The notes beneath the pieces were generated by a model. The model ran no database searches. It saw only the letters and a program-made list of their open reading frames with translations, and was not told the origin of the DNA. Of a stretch of DNA of 64,000 nucleotides, positions 49,185 through 58,432 are shown one piece after another; position 1 is the stretch's first letter, and each line of letters starts with the position of its first letter. The stretch is from CAZAPG01 sp964486935 (GTDB lineage: Bacteria > Chloroflexota > Anaerolineae > 4572-78 > J111): assembly GCA_964486935.1 (NCBI GenBank), contig CAZAPG010000030.1, forward strand, positions 20,768 through 84,767. The letters run 5' to 3'. A program made the translations under genes and the position numbers.

Positions 49185-50789
49185 ATGAACTTTCAAACCT
49201 ACCCCTTCCCTTCTCAGCGGATGCCGCTGCTGGCCTGCAACGGCGTGGTGGCTACCAGCCAGCCGCTGGCGGCCCAGGCCGGGCTGCAAATGTTGCAACG
49301 GGGCGGCAACGCGGTTGATGCGGCCATTGCCGCTGCTGTGGCCCTGGCCGTGGTTGAACCAAACTCTAACGGCATTGGCGGCGACGCCTTTGCCCTGGTT
49401 TGGGATGGCGCCAAACTGCACGGCCTAAACGGCTCCGGGCGCGCGCCAGCGGCTCTGCAAGCCGCCCAATTGCGCAACCAGGGCCACACCGACATACCCA
49501 CCGATGGCTGGCTGCCGGTGACAATCCCCGGCGCGCCGGCCGCCTGGGGCGACTTGCACCAGCGCTTTGCGAGCCTTACGCTAACCGAATTGCTGGCCCC
49601 CGCTATAGCTTACGCCCGCGAAGGTTTTCCGGTTTCTCCCTTTTCGGCGCAATATTGGGCCAACGCGGCCCAAAGATTTTTGCCGCTAACCGACCCGGCC
49701 TGCGCCGCCTGGGCCGATACCTTTACCATCAACGGCAAACCGCCGGCAGCCGGTCAGCGCTGGACCAGCCCCGGCCACGCCCAAACCCTGCAAACGCTGG
49801 CCGAGCGGGGCGCGCGCGATTTTTACGAAGGCAGCCTGGCCGAAAAGATTGCCGCCTTTGCCAGAGCAACTGGCGGCTTGCTGCAAATGGATGATTTAGC
49901 CGCCCACCAGAGCAGTTGGGTAGAACCCATCGGCGTGGGCTATCGCGGTTATGAGGTTTGGGAAATTCCCCCCAATGGGCAGGGGTTGGCCGCCCTGATG
50001 GCCTTATCCATTTTAGAAGGGTTTGACCTGTTCGACTCTCCCTATGGCAGCGAGGAAAGCCTGCACCTGCAAATTGAGGCGATGAAGCTGGCCTTTGCCG
50101 ACGCGGCCCGCTACATTGCCGACCCGGACCATGCCGACGTGCCGCTGGCCGGTTTGTTAAGCCCGGAGTATATTGCCGCCCGGCGCGGCTTAATCGGCCC
50201 GCAGGCCCGCGAGCCTGAAGCCGGCGAGCCGCCTCGCGGCGGAACCGTCTATCTCTGCACCGCCGACCGGAATGGAATGATGGTGAGCTTCATTCAATCT
50301 AACTATATGGGCTTTGGCAGCGGGGTAGTCGTGCCGGATACGGGCATTGCCCTGCATAATCGAGGGGCCAATTTTACCTTGCAAGCCGGCCACCGCAACG
50401 AGGCTGCCGGGGGCAAGCGTCCCTATCACACAATTATCCCGGCTTTTCTAACACGCGGTCGCCAGCCTGTTGGGCCGTTTGGCGTAATGGGCGGCTTTAT
50501 GCAGCCGCAGGGCCACACCCAGGTGGTAATTGGTACGGTTGATTACGACCTCAACCCCCAGGCCGCGCTCGATGCGCCGCGCTGGCGGGTATCCGGGGGG
50601 CTGAATGTGGATATAGAGCTGGGCACGCCGGAACATATTTTGCAAGGGTTGGCCGCCCGGGGGCACCAGATTAACATCCCCGCTAATCGGGGGCTGTTCG
50701 GGCGAGGTCAAATTATCTGGCGGCTGGATGATGGCGTTTATGTTGCCGCCAGCGATAGGCGCGCCGATGGCGCTGCCGTCGGCTGGTGA
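49185..50789 (+). CDS. Gamma-glutamyltransferase family Ntn-hydrolase
   Basis: The 534-residue protein matches GGT: VVATSQPLAAQAGLQMLQRGGNAVDAAIAAAVALAVVEPNSNGIGGDAFALVWDG, then the autoprocessing site before the nucleophile Thr in PRGGTVYLCTADRNGMMVSFIQSNYMGFGSG, and PYHTIIPAFLTR. Unlike secreted GGTs it has no signal peptide, so it is cytoplasmic, closer to acylase-like YwrD enzymes. It probably acts on a gamma-glutamyl or cephalosporin-like amide; the substrate is unknown. Confidence 0.9.
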   Translation: MNFQTYPFPSQRMPLLACNGVVATSQPLAAQAGLQMLQRGGNAVDAAIAAAVALAVVEPNSNGIGGDAFALVWDGAKLHGLNGSGRAPAALQAAQLRNQGHTDIPTDGWLPVTIPGAPAAWGDLHQRFASLTLTELLAPAIAYAREGFPVSPFSAQYWANAAQRFLPLTDPACAAWADTFTINGKPPAAGQRWTSPGHAQTLQTLAERGARDFYEGSLAEKIAAFARATGGLLQMDDLAAHQSSWVEPIGVGYRGYEVWEIPPNGQGLAALMALSILEGFDLFDSPYGSEESLHLQIEAMKLAFADAARYIADPDHADVPLAGLLSPEYIAARRGLIGPQAREPEAGEPPRGGTVYLCTADRNGMMVSFIQSNYMGFGSGVVVPDTGIALHNRGANFTLQAGHRNEAAGGKRPYHTIIPAFLTRGRQPVGPFGVMGGFMQPQGHTQVVIGTVDYDLNPQAALDAPRWRVSGGLNVDIELGTPEHILQGLAARGHQINIPANRGLFGRGQIIWRLDDGVYVAASDRRADGAAVGW

Positions 50790-50838
50790 AATTTGGGGCG
50801 ACAATCTTGGCAAGAGCAAGAACAGCGGAGCGTCTTGT

Positions 50839-51639
50839 GTGAATGAGCAGTTGAACCGTTTAAGAGCAGCCCTGGCCGAAGCCCGGAACCGGCTCATTGA
50901 AGCCGAGGCCGACCTGGCCGACCAACTGGCAGAAATTAACGCTTTTGAGTTTGAATTTGAGGCCAGGGTAGGCCATTTGATGGACTCTCTGGCAACGGTA
51001 GAGCGGGAGATTCAACTTTACAACGAGCGTATTCGGACGCTGCGAAATAAGGAGATTTTTGGCGCGGCCTTTGTTCCTGTAGAAGACCAGTACCGGCGGG
51101 CCTGGGAAGCGCCGCCCAACTGGGCGCCCACCCCTCCCGCAGAGCCGCTCCCCCCGGCCAGCGAGGCCGAAATTAAAAAGCTGTATCGCCAACTGGCCCG
51201 CCGATTTCACCCGGATTTAGCCATTGATGAGGCTGACCGGACGCGCCGAACCCAAAAAATGCAGGCCGTTAACGATGCCTATGCCGCCCGCAGTATGCCT
51301 GAACTGCTGGCTCTGGCCGCCGAACCGGAGTTTGGTCTAGGCGGCGACCGGCCTTACCAAACCCAGGCCCAACTCATTGAAGCCCTGCAAAAAGAGTTGA
51401 GCCGCTGCCAGAATCGTTTGCGGGAAATTGAAAAAGAATTGCGCGGGTTGCGCTTCAAACCCAGCGTGGAGTTAAGTTTGGAAGTGAAGGCGGCTCGAAT
51501 AAAGGGGCGGGATTTGCTGGCCGAAATGGCCGCCCAGTTGGAACGCAAAATTGCCCGCAAAACCATAGAACGCGATATGCTCAGAGCGCAGTTTGACCAG
51601 CTAGGCCCGGACCAGGGCATTATCCCCATTAAGCGGTAA
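50839..51639 (+). CDS. Coiled-coil protein with an internal J-domain
   Basis: The 266-residue protein starts at GTG 50839, which has GGAG eight bases upstream. Residues 1-75 and 175-255 are long charged helices (coiled coil). Between them lies a J-domain-like segment, EAEIKKLYRQLARRFHPDLAIDEADRTRRTQKMQAVNDAYAARSM, with the HPD motif (~129) that stimulates Hsp70 ATPase. A J-domain in the middle of a coiled coil, with no zinc-finger or substrate domain, differs from DnaJ. The Hsp70 client is unknown. It follows the GGT gene by 49 bp. Confidence 0.82.
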   Translation: MNEQLNRLRAALAEARNRLIEAEADLADQLAEINAFEFEFEARVGHLMDSLATVEREIQLYNERIRTLRNKEIFGAAFVPVEDQYRRAWEAPPNWAPTPPAEPLPPASEAEIKKLYRQLARRFHPDLAIDEADRTRRTQKMQAVNDAYAARSMPELLALAAEPEFGLGGDRPYQTQAQLIEALQKELSRCQNRLREIEKELRGLRFKPSVELSLEVKAARIKGRDLLAEMAAQLERKIARKTIERDMLRAQFDQLGPDQGIIPIKR

Positions 51640-51703
51640 TTGGTGAATTTTATCACTTTCTGCTATAGTCCGTTGTAGGATTTTATACGGAGTGTCTATT
51701 GTT

Positions 51704-53086
51704 ATGCATATTTTGATTATTGGCGCCGGTGATATCGGGTTTCAACTGGCTAAAAGATTATCTCAAGAAAAGCACGATATCACCATGATTGAGGCCGACG
51801 CCCAAAAAGTAAAACGGGCCAGTGAGCAGCTAGATGCCATTGTGCTGCACGGCAACGGCGCCAGCTATCGGGTGTTGCAGCAAGCCAACTTAGACAAAAT
51901 GGAAATTGTGGCCGCTATGACCGATAGCGACGAGGCGAACCTGATGGCCTGCCGGTTGGCTAAAAAATCGGGGGTACAAACAACCATCGCGCGTGTGCGT
52001 CACCCTCAATTTACTCAACCCGACTTTATTTTGAGCCGCGCAGAGTTGGGCACCGACCTGATTCTGCACCCCGAAAAAGATACCGCCGATGCTGTCGTGC
52101 ATTTAATTCATAAATCCAGCGCCACCTACGCGGTTGAATTTGAGGGCGGGCGCATTGAAGTGCTGGGCGTTCGGCTGTCGCAAAATTCCCAGTTTTTGCA
52201 CATCCCGCTCAAGTATTTGGGTCAAGAAACCGATAATATGCGTATGCGGATTGTGGCCATCAACCGCAACTATAAAACCATCATCCCTCAGGGCACCGAT
52301 GTGATGATTCCGGGCGACCAGATATTTGTGGTATGTGACCACGAGTCTTCCGCTAAATTTATGGAGTTTGCCGGCAGAAAAGAAACCCATATGAAGAACG
52401 TGATGATTTTGGGCGGCGGGCTGATTGGCCAATTTGTTGCCGCCCACCTGGCCCGAGAGTCTCATGTGAAAATCATCGAAAAAAATCTGGATAAGGCCCG
52501 GCGGCTGGCCGATATTTTGCCCCATACGCTCATCATTAACGGTGATGGCACCGATTTTGACCTGCTGGAGCATGAAGGGCTGGCCGATATGGACGCCTTT
52601 GTAGCCGTAACCGGCAACGACGAGAGTAACATCATTACCACTCTGTTGGCCCAACATTCCGACGTGTCGCGCTCGATTGCGCTGGTTAATAACGCCGCCT
52701 ATCTTGCCATTGCCGAAAGAATTGGGATGGATGCCGTTGTTAGCAAACAATCGCTTACGGTCAACGCCGTCCAGCGATTCATTCATCAGCAACAGGTGGC
52801 CTCAATTGCCGGCCTGCCGGGAATTGGCGCGCAGGTTATCGAGTACATTGCCAGCGATGGCTGCAAAATTACCTGCGGCCCGCTACGCAATGTTAACTTT
52901 CCCCCTAATGCCATTGTGGGCGCAGTTTTGCGTCAGGATGAGATGATTGTTCCTCATGGCGACACCCAAATCAGGTCGGGTGATAAAGTAATTGTATTTG
53001 CTTTGCCGGAAACCGTGGCCGAACTGGAAGGATTGTTCAGGCAAGAGCGCAGCCGTAGCGGACTTGCCCAATTTTTACGCGCTTAA
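51704..53086 (+). CDS. trkA: Trk potassium uptake regulator
   Basis: The 460-residue protein has two RCK units: HILIIGAGDIGFQLAKRLSQEKHDITMIEAD with an NAD-binding GxGxxG and a second KNVMILGGGLIGQFVAAHLARESHVKIIEKN at ~232, each followed by an RCK-C domain. It gates the TrkH channel through NAD(H)/ATP binding. I prefer ATG 51704 over a GTG 12 bases upstream because the Rossmann strand starts there. trkH follows by 26 bp. Confidence 0.95.
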   Translation: MHILIIGAGDIGFQLAKRLSQEKHDITMIEADAQKVKRASEQLDAIVLHGNGASYRVLQQANLDKMEIVAAMTDSDEANLMACRLAKKSGVQTTIARVRHPQFTQPDFILSRAELGTDLILHPEKDTADAVVHLIHKSSATYAVEFEGGRIEVLGVRLSQNSQFLHIPLKYLGQETDNMRMRIVAINRNYKTIIPQGTDVMIPGDQIFVVCDHESSAKFMEFAGRKETHMKNVMILGGGLIGQFVAAHLARESHVKIIEKNLDKARRLADILPHTLIINGDGTDFDLLEHEGLADMDAFVAVTGNDESNIITTLLAQHSDVSRSIALVNNAAYLAIAERIGMDAVVSKQSLTVNAVQRFIHQQQVASIAGLPGIGAQVIEYIASDGCKITCGPLRNVNFPPNAIVGAVLRQDEMIVPHGDTQIRSGDKVIVFALPETVAELEGLFRQERSRSGLAQFLRA

Positions 53087-53112
53087 ATGCCTGACCAAAC
53101 CGGAGAGCAAAT

Positions 53113-54558
53113 ATGCACGTTGTGAGCATTTTACATCTGCTGGGCCTGTTGTTAATATTTCTGGCCGCATCGATGTTGCTGCCTTTACCCTTCTCTTTCT
53201 ATTATGGCGATGACGATTATTTGGCCCTGTTAAGCAGCGCCGGCGTAACCTTTGCTGCGGGCTTTGCGCTCTTCAAACTTACCCGGCTAAAACAGCAGGC
53301 TCTGCGCGCCAAAGAAGGCTTTGCGGTGGTAACATTTGGCTGGATAATCTTTTCGGCGTTTGGCGCGCTGCCGTTTGTATTTTCCGGGGCAACGCCATCT
53401 TACACCGACGCCTTTTTTGAAACAATGTCGGGGTTCACTACCACCGGCGCTACCATTCTCACCGATGTTGAGCGGTTGTCTCATGGTATTCTATTTTGGC
53501 GCAGCCTGACTCACTGGCTGGGCGGCATGGGCATTATTGTGCTCTCGCTGGCTATTTTGCCCTTTTTGGGCGTCGGCGGAATGCAGCTTTTCAAGGCCGA
53601 AGTGCCCGGCCCCGTAGCCGATAAGCTAACGCCCCGCATTACCGAAACAGCCAAAATTTTATGGGGCACTTACGTGCTGCTTTCGGCGCTGGAAACGGGG
53701 CTGCTCATGTTTGGCGGTATGAGCCTGTTCGATGCGCTGACCCACACCTTTGGCACCATGGCCACCGGCGGTTTTTCAACCAAAAATGCCAGCGTCGGGG
53801 CCTATAACAGCGCCTACATTGATTATGTAATTATCTTTTTTATGGTTTTGGCCGGCGCCAACTTTTCGCTGCACTATCGTTTTTTGCGCGGCGATTTTAC
53901 CGCCTATCTGCGTAACGTTGAGTTTCTCTACTTTCTCTCTATTATCGGGCTGGCCACCATAGTTATTGGCCTGGATGTATTTATCAATCAATATCAAAAT
54001 TTGGCCGACACCTTGCGCTTCACCCTTTTTCAGGTAACATCCATTCAAACCACCACCGGCTATGGCACCGCCAATTACGAGCAGTGGAGTTTTGCCTCGC
54101 AGTTTGTATTGCTGGCCTTGATGTTTATTGGCGGCTGCGCCGGCTCAACCGGCGGCGGCATGAAGGTCATTCGCATTCACCTGCTGATAAAATTTGTCTT
54201 TAGCGAGTTTGTGCGGCTGGTACACCCGCACGCCGTAGTACCGGTGCGGCTGCGCCATATTGCCGTGCCGCAAGATGTTGTTACCAATGTGCTGGGTTTT
54301 TTTGTTTTAGGTATTTTGGTTTTTGCCGGCGGGGTTTTTATGATGGCTCTGATTGGGCTGGACCTGCCCACCTCGCTTGGAGCCACAGCCGCCACTTTGT
54401 GGAATATTGGGCCGGGCCTGGGCAGCGTTGGCCCCACCGAAAATTACGCGCACATCCCCTGGCTCGGTAAATGGCTGCTCTCCTTTTACATGCTGGTGGG
54501 CCGCCTGGAAATTTTCACCGTGATGATTCTCTTCTCGCCGGCTTACTGGCGTAAATAA
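53113..54558 (+). CDS. trkH: Trk potassium uptake channel
   Basis: The 481-residue integral membrane protein is the ion-conducting subunit. Four M1-P-M2 repeats carry the filter-type loops: SGFTTTGATIL, TFGTMATGGFSTKNAS, TSIQTTTGYGTAN and ATLWNIGPGLGSVGP. LTHWLGGMGIIVLSLAILPFLGVGGMQLFKAE is a strong TrkH signature. It pairs with TrkA encoded directly upstream. Confidence 0.95.
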   Translation: MHVVSILHLLGLLLIFLAASMLLPLPFSFYYGDDDYLALLSSAGVTFAAGFALFKLTRLKQQALRAKEGFAVVTFGWIIFSAFGALPFVFSGATPSYTDAFFETMSGFTTTGATILTDVERLSHGILFWRSLTHWLGGMGIIVLSLAILPFLGVGGMQLFKAEVPGPVADKLTPRITETAKILWGTYVLLSALETGLLMFGGMSLFDALTHTFGTMATGGFSTKNASVGAYNSAYIDYVIIFFMVLAGANFSLHYRFLRGDFTAYLRNVEFLYFLSIIGLATIVIGLDVFINQYQNLADTLRFTLFQVTSIQTTTGYGTANYEQWSFASQFVLLALMFIGGCAGSTGGGMKVIRIHLLIKFVFSEFVRLVHPHAVVPVRLRHIAVPQDVVTNVLGFFVLGILVFAGGVFMMALIGLDLPTSLGATAATLWNIGPGLGSVGPTENYAHIPWLGKWLLSFYMLVGRLEIFTVMILFSPAYWRK

Positions 54559-54627
54559 AATTTCGGTGATACCTTTAAGCTGGTATAATTATAAAATTGC
54601 AAAAATAAATAAATGAAAGGATAAATC

Positions 54628-55113
54628 ATGTCCCAAAAACAGTGGAGCAGCCCTCCGGTAATGGAAATTGACCCCAAAAAGAATTACACCATCTCGATGG
54701 AGACAAATCGGGGTAAAATTGAGTTGGAATTGTACCCGCAGCACGCCCCTAAAACCGTCAACAACTTTGTGTTCCTGGCTCGCCAGGGCTATTACGACGG
54801 AGTTTCTTTTCATCGGGTAATTGATAACTTTGTAATTCAAGGCGGCGACCCGACCGGCACCGGACGCGGCGGCCCCGGCTACAAATTTGAAGACGAACTG
54901 GTTGGCAACCCGCTCAAGCACGAAACCGGCGTGATCTCTATGGCTAATGCCGGCCCTAACACCAACGGCAGCCAATTTTTTATTACCCACTCGCCCCAAC
55001 CACACCTGGATGGCCGGCACACCGTATTTGGCAAAGTTGTTAGCGGCCAGGATGTGGTCGACGCCATTCAACAGGGCGATAAAATGACTCAGGTGACTGT
55101 CGCCGAAAGTTAA
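54628..55113 (+). CDS. Cyclophilin-type peptidyl-prolyl isomerase
   Basis: The 161-residue cytoplasmic cyclophilin has YDGVSFHRVIDNFVIQGGDPTGTGRGGPGYKFEDE, GVISMANAGPNTNGSQFFITHSPQPHLDGRHTVFGKVVSGQDVVDAI, including the catalytic Arg and the Gln/Phe of the active site. It speeds proline isomerisation in protein folding. AAGGA precedes the ATG. Confidence 0.96.
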   Translation: MSQKQWSSPPVMEIDPKKNYTISMETNRGKIELELYPQHAPKTVNNFVFLARQGYYDGVSFHRVIDNFVIQGGDPTGTGRGGPGYKFEDELVGNPLKHETGVISMANAGPNTNGSQFFITHSPQPHLDGRHTVFGKVVSGQDVVDAIQQGDKMTQVTVAES

Positions 55114-55140
55114 TAGACCCTTTCATCTTTAATTTGGACA

Positions 55141-55166
55141 AGGCCGGTTACAAGACCGGCTTTTTT
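55141..55166 (+). terminator. Rho-independent terminator after the cyclophilin gene
   Basis: The stem AGGCCGGT (55141-55148) with ACCGGCTT (55155-55162), one G-U pair, ends in a T6 run (55161-55166). Confidence 0.85.
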
Positions 55167-55304
55167 ACTTTAAAGTGATTGTCAGCCTGGGGTGGCTATG
55201 CTAAAATGGAGATATTCGTTATCAACCCGGCAAGGCTGTAGAGCCGGGTAGCCATAGCTCAAACTGAACCTCAATAAATAAATCCGCCCCAGGGGGTAGC
55301 CCAA

Positions 55305-56876
55305 ATGACTCGCTTAACACGTAAAGAAGTGCTGCAACTTGTTGAAACTGCCCGCAAAAAAGGCGCCCCCCCTAACCTTATTGCCGCAAATCTAAGTCAG
55401 ATCGATTTAAGTAGGGCCGATCTGCAAGGAGTCGACCTGAGCGGGGCCGACCTGACCCGGGCCGACCTGAACCAGGCCAATCTTGAAAATGCAAATCTGA
55501 TTGGGGCCGACCTGAGCGAAACCGACCTGCGTAAAACCAACCTCAACGGCGCCGACCTGAGCGGCAGCGACCTGTTCAAAGCCGACTTGTTTGGCGCAAG
55601 TTTGAATAAAGCCAACCTAATTGGGGCCAAACTCATCCGCGCCAACCTGATAGAAGCCGATTTGAGCAACGCCAATTTGAGCGACGCCGATTTTAGCTGG
55701 AGCGATGCCATTCGGGTTAATTTGCGGGGCGCTGTTCTAAGCCGCTCAAGCCTGATTAGAGCCAGTTTGGTTGAAGCCAACCTGAACCGGGCCGATTTAA
55801 AAATGGCTAACGCCAACGGCACAAATTTTACCGGCGCCAATATGAGCCGCGTCAATTTTAGCCAGGCCGAGTTGAGCGGCGCCAACTTGAGCCAGGTTAA
55901 GGCCGAGCAGGTTAATTTTAGCCGCGCCAATTTGAGCCAGGCCAATTTGGGCGAAGCAGATTTAAATGACGCTGATTTTATTCAGGCCAACCTTAATGGG
56001 GCCAGCCTGGTAAAAACCCGGCTGCATGGGGCAAAATTTAACCGGGCCAATTTAAATGGGGCCAGCCTGAGTAGCGCAAGTTTGAGCCACGTCGATTTGA
56101 GCGGGTCAGAATTAATCAGGGCTACCCTCAGCCAGGCTAATTTGAACAAAGGAAATTTGAGCGGAGCCAACCTTGAAGGGGCAGACCTGTACGGAGTCAA
56201 CCTGACCGGGGGTAATCTGAATCAGGCCAACTTGGCCGGGGCCGATTTGAGCGAGGCCAGAATAGGCGGAACCGGCTTTGGCAATGTAAACCTGGCCGCG
56301 GCCAAAGGGCTGGATACCATTGTTCACTGGGGGCCTTCGTATATTGATATAAATACCTGTTTTCGTTCTAAAGGTAAATTGCCTGCCGATTTTTTGCGCG
56401 GCGTGGGGGCCGGCGATGAGCTAATTGAATATATCACGGCTATCAGCGAGGAGCCGGCGGATTATATTGCCTGCTACATTGCCTACGCCCCGGCGGACGA
56501 GTCCTTTGCCGGCCAGTTACACCATACGTTTCAACAACAGGGGGTGCGCTGCTGGCCGGTTACGGAAGAGATGCGCAAGGGCAGCAATTTGGCGTTTTGG
56601 TTGGGCCACAAATTGGTGCTGGTGCTGTCCGGCCATCTGCTCGATGCCGACTGGCTGCACCAGGAGCTTAAAACAATCGCGGCCGAGGAAGAAAAACAAC
56701 AGCGCCGACTGCTGTTTCCTGTTGCCCTGGATAATGCGCTCGATGATGAGGTCTCGGCAGGCAGGCTGGCGGAGGTTCGCGCCAAAACCATTGTTGATTT
56801 TAGCCGGTGGCAGGAGCAAAAAGCCTACAGCCAGGCGTTTGAGTCGTTATTGAGGCAACTCAAAACAGAAGTTTGA
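55305..56876 (+). CDS. Pentapeptide-repeat / TIR domain fusion protein
   Basis: The protein has 523 residues. About residues 20-340 are tandem A(D/N)L-type pentapeptides forming a long beta-helix. The C-terminal ~135 residues are a TIR domain of the TIR_2 type: YIACYIAYAPADESFAGQLHHTFQQQGVRCWPV, KLVLVLSGHLLDADWLHQELKTIAAEEEKQQRRLLFPVALD, and FSRWQEQKAYSQAFESLLRQLK. The Glu in DWLHQE aligns with the position of the NADase glutamate in other TIRs, so NAD cleavage is possible. The repeat region may hold the protein on a partner that triggers TIR assembly. No phage-defence neighbour is visible. Its N-terminus resembles that of the 675-1676 protein. Confidence 0.85.
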   Translation: MTRLTRKEVLQLVETARKKGAPPNLIAANLSQIDLSRADLQGVDLSGADLTRADLNQANLENANLIGADLSETDLRKTNLNGADLSGSDLFKADLFGASLNKANLIGAKLIRANLIEADLSNANLSDADFSWSDAIRVNLRGAVLSRSSLIRASLVEANLNRADLKMANANGTNFTGANMSRVNFSQAELSGANLSQVKAEQVNFSRANLSQANLGEADLNDADFIQANLNGASLVKTRLHGAKFNRANLNGASLSSASLSHVDLSGSELIRATLSQANLNKGNLSGANLEGADLYGVNLTGGNLNQANLAGADLSEARIGGTGFGNVNLAAAKGLDTIVHWGPSYIDINTCFRSKGKLPADFLRGVGAGDELIEYITAISEEPADYIACYIAYAPADESFAGQLHHTFQQQGVRCWPVTEEMRKGSNLAFWLGHKLVLVLSGHLLDADWLHQELKTIAAEEEKQQRRLLFPVALDNALDDEVSAGRLAEVRAKTIVDFSRWQEQKAYSQAFESLLRQLKTEV

Positions 56877-56978
56877 CGGCCCCCAAATCACCTTTTTTCT
56901 TGTCCTTTTGCCCCTCTGCGGCCTGAGTAATTTGACAAAAACGGGCTTTCATTTTATATTTCCGGTATAATTTGTCAT

Positions 56979-57008
56979 ACAACCTTACAACCTTATAACC
57001 TTATAAAT
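56979..57008. repeat. Short 8-bp tandem repeat in the gap before the M20 hydrolase gene
   Basis: Three and a half copies of an ACAACCTT-like octamer occur in tandem. The rest of this 296-bp gap shows no gene or clear promoter. Confidence 0.6.
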
Positions 57009-57172
57009 CTCCGCCTCGCTTGTTTCTTCTAATCTGCCAGACACGTTGCCGGCCGGCGTGTGTCGCAACAACTTCGCTATGTTCCGGTTAACGTAGAACT
57101 ATCATTACCTTGAGATGGGGTCAACTGCATAGACCCGCTTAATTCAACCAAATAAAGAAAGGAATTTATGAG

Positions 57173-58387
57173 ATGACCGACGCAGCGCTCATCCAAACCT
57201 TGCACCAGGAAGTCGAAAAACGCCGGGAAGCCATTATTCAATTCTTGCGCGAAATTTGCGCTATTCCCAGTATGGACAGCCAGATTGGCCCGGTGGGCGA
57301 GCGAGTAGCCCAGGAATTGCGTCAACTTGGGTTTGATGAAGTTCGTTTTGATAAAATGGGCAACATTTTTGGCCGCGTGGGCAGCGGCCCCACCGTAATT
57401 GTGTACGACAGCCACATTGACACTGTTGGCATTGGCGACCCCGATAGCTGGGAGTGGGACCCCTTTGAAGGCAAAATTGAGAACGGTATTTTGTATGCCC
57501 GTGGCGCTTGCGACGAAAAAGGCTCGACGCCGGGCATGGTTTACGGCATTGCCCTGGGCCGGGATTTGGGCCTGTTCTCGCCCGACGAGTTTACCCTCTA
57601 CTATTTTGGCAACATGGAAGAGTGGTGCGATGGTATTGCGCCCAACAGCTTTGTAGAAGTTGACCCCAAAGTTAAGCCCGATTGTGTGGTTATTGGCGAG
57701 CCGACCATGATGAATGTTTATCGCGGCCACAAAGGGCGGCTGGAGCTGAAAATTACCGCCAAAGGCAAAAGCGCCCACGCCGCCGCCAACCACCTGGGCG
57801 ATAACGCTATCTACAAAATGCTGCCCATTATCGAGGCCATTAGCCAGATGGAACCGCAGTTGGGCGACCACGAGTTTTTGGGCCACGGCAAAATTACCGT
57901 TAGCGATATGGCGGTCAAAACTCCTTCTATCAACGCTGTGCCGGATGAGTGTACCATTTTTATCGACCGCCGCATGACCTTTGGCGAAAGTAAAGAAGAT
58001 GTGCACCGGCAGTTGGTCGCCATCATCCCCCCGGCCCAGCGCAACAGCATTACCGTTGAAGAACTGTTTTACGATGACCCCAGCTACACCGGCTTTGTCT
58101 TTCCGGTTGACAAATATTTTCCGGCCTGGGCCTACAACGAGGACCACCCGCTGGTGGTGGCCGGCCAGGCGACCCGCAAAGCCATTGGCCTGCCAGATTC
58201 GCCCACCGGCAAATGGGGTTTTAGCACCAACGGCATCTACTGGGCCGGCAAAGCCGGTATTCCCTCTATTGGTTTTGGCCCCGGCAATGAGCTAACCGCC
58301 CACACCAACGAAGACAGCGTATCGCTGGATGAAGTCGTCAAAGCCACAGAGTTTTATGCCCTGCTGCCGGCAATGATTAAAAAATAG
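57173..58387 (+). CDS. M20 family metallohydrolase, YgeY-like
   Basis: The 404-residue M20 peptidase/deacylase has the di-metal ligands in VIVYDSHIDTVG, ARGACDEKGSTPGM, FGNMEEWCDGIAP, VIGEPT and LTAHTNEDSVSLDE. The length and motif spacing fit YgeY, a hydrolase in selenium-dependent purine catabolism gene clusters. The YgeX-type gene follows directly. The substrate is unproven; a peptide or carbamoyl amide is possible. GTG/ATG spacing supports the ATG at 57173, with AAAGGA upstream. Confidence 0.9.
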   Translation: MTDAALIQTLHQEVEKRREAIIQFLREICAIPSMDSQIGPVGERVAQELRQLGFDEVRFDKMGNIFGRVGSGPTVIVYDSHIDTVGIGDPDSWEWDPFEGKIENGILYARGACDEKGSTPGMVYGIALGRDLGLFSPDEFTLYYFGNMEEWCDGIAPNSFVEVDPKVKPDCVVIGEPTMMNVYRGHKGRLELKITAKGKSAHAAANHLGDNAIYKMLPIIEAISQMEPQLGDHEFLGHGKITVSDMAVKTPSINAVPDECTIFIDRRMTFGESKEDVHRQLVAIIPPAQRNSITVEELFYDDPSYTGFVFPVDKYFPAWAYNEDHPLVVAGQATRKAIGLPDSPTGKWGFSTNGIYWAGKAGIPSIGFGPGNELTAHTNEDSVSLDEVVKATEFYALLPAMIKK

Positions 58388-58432
58388 GCGCCGTAACTAC
58401 CAAAGCTGCTATAATCTTTATTAAGAGTTGAT

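Noticed and set aside
56979..57008. Octamer tandem repeat as a CRISPR-like or iteron origin
   Set aside because: Only three and a half 8-bp copies without spacers, and no replication gene nearby.
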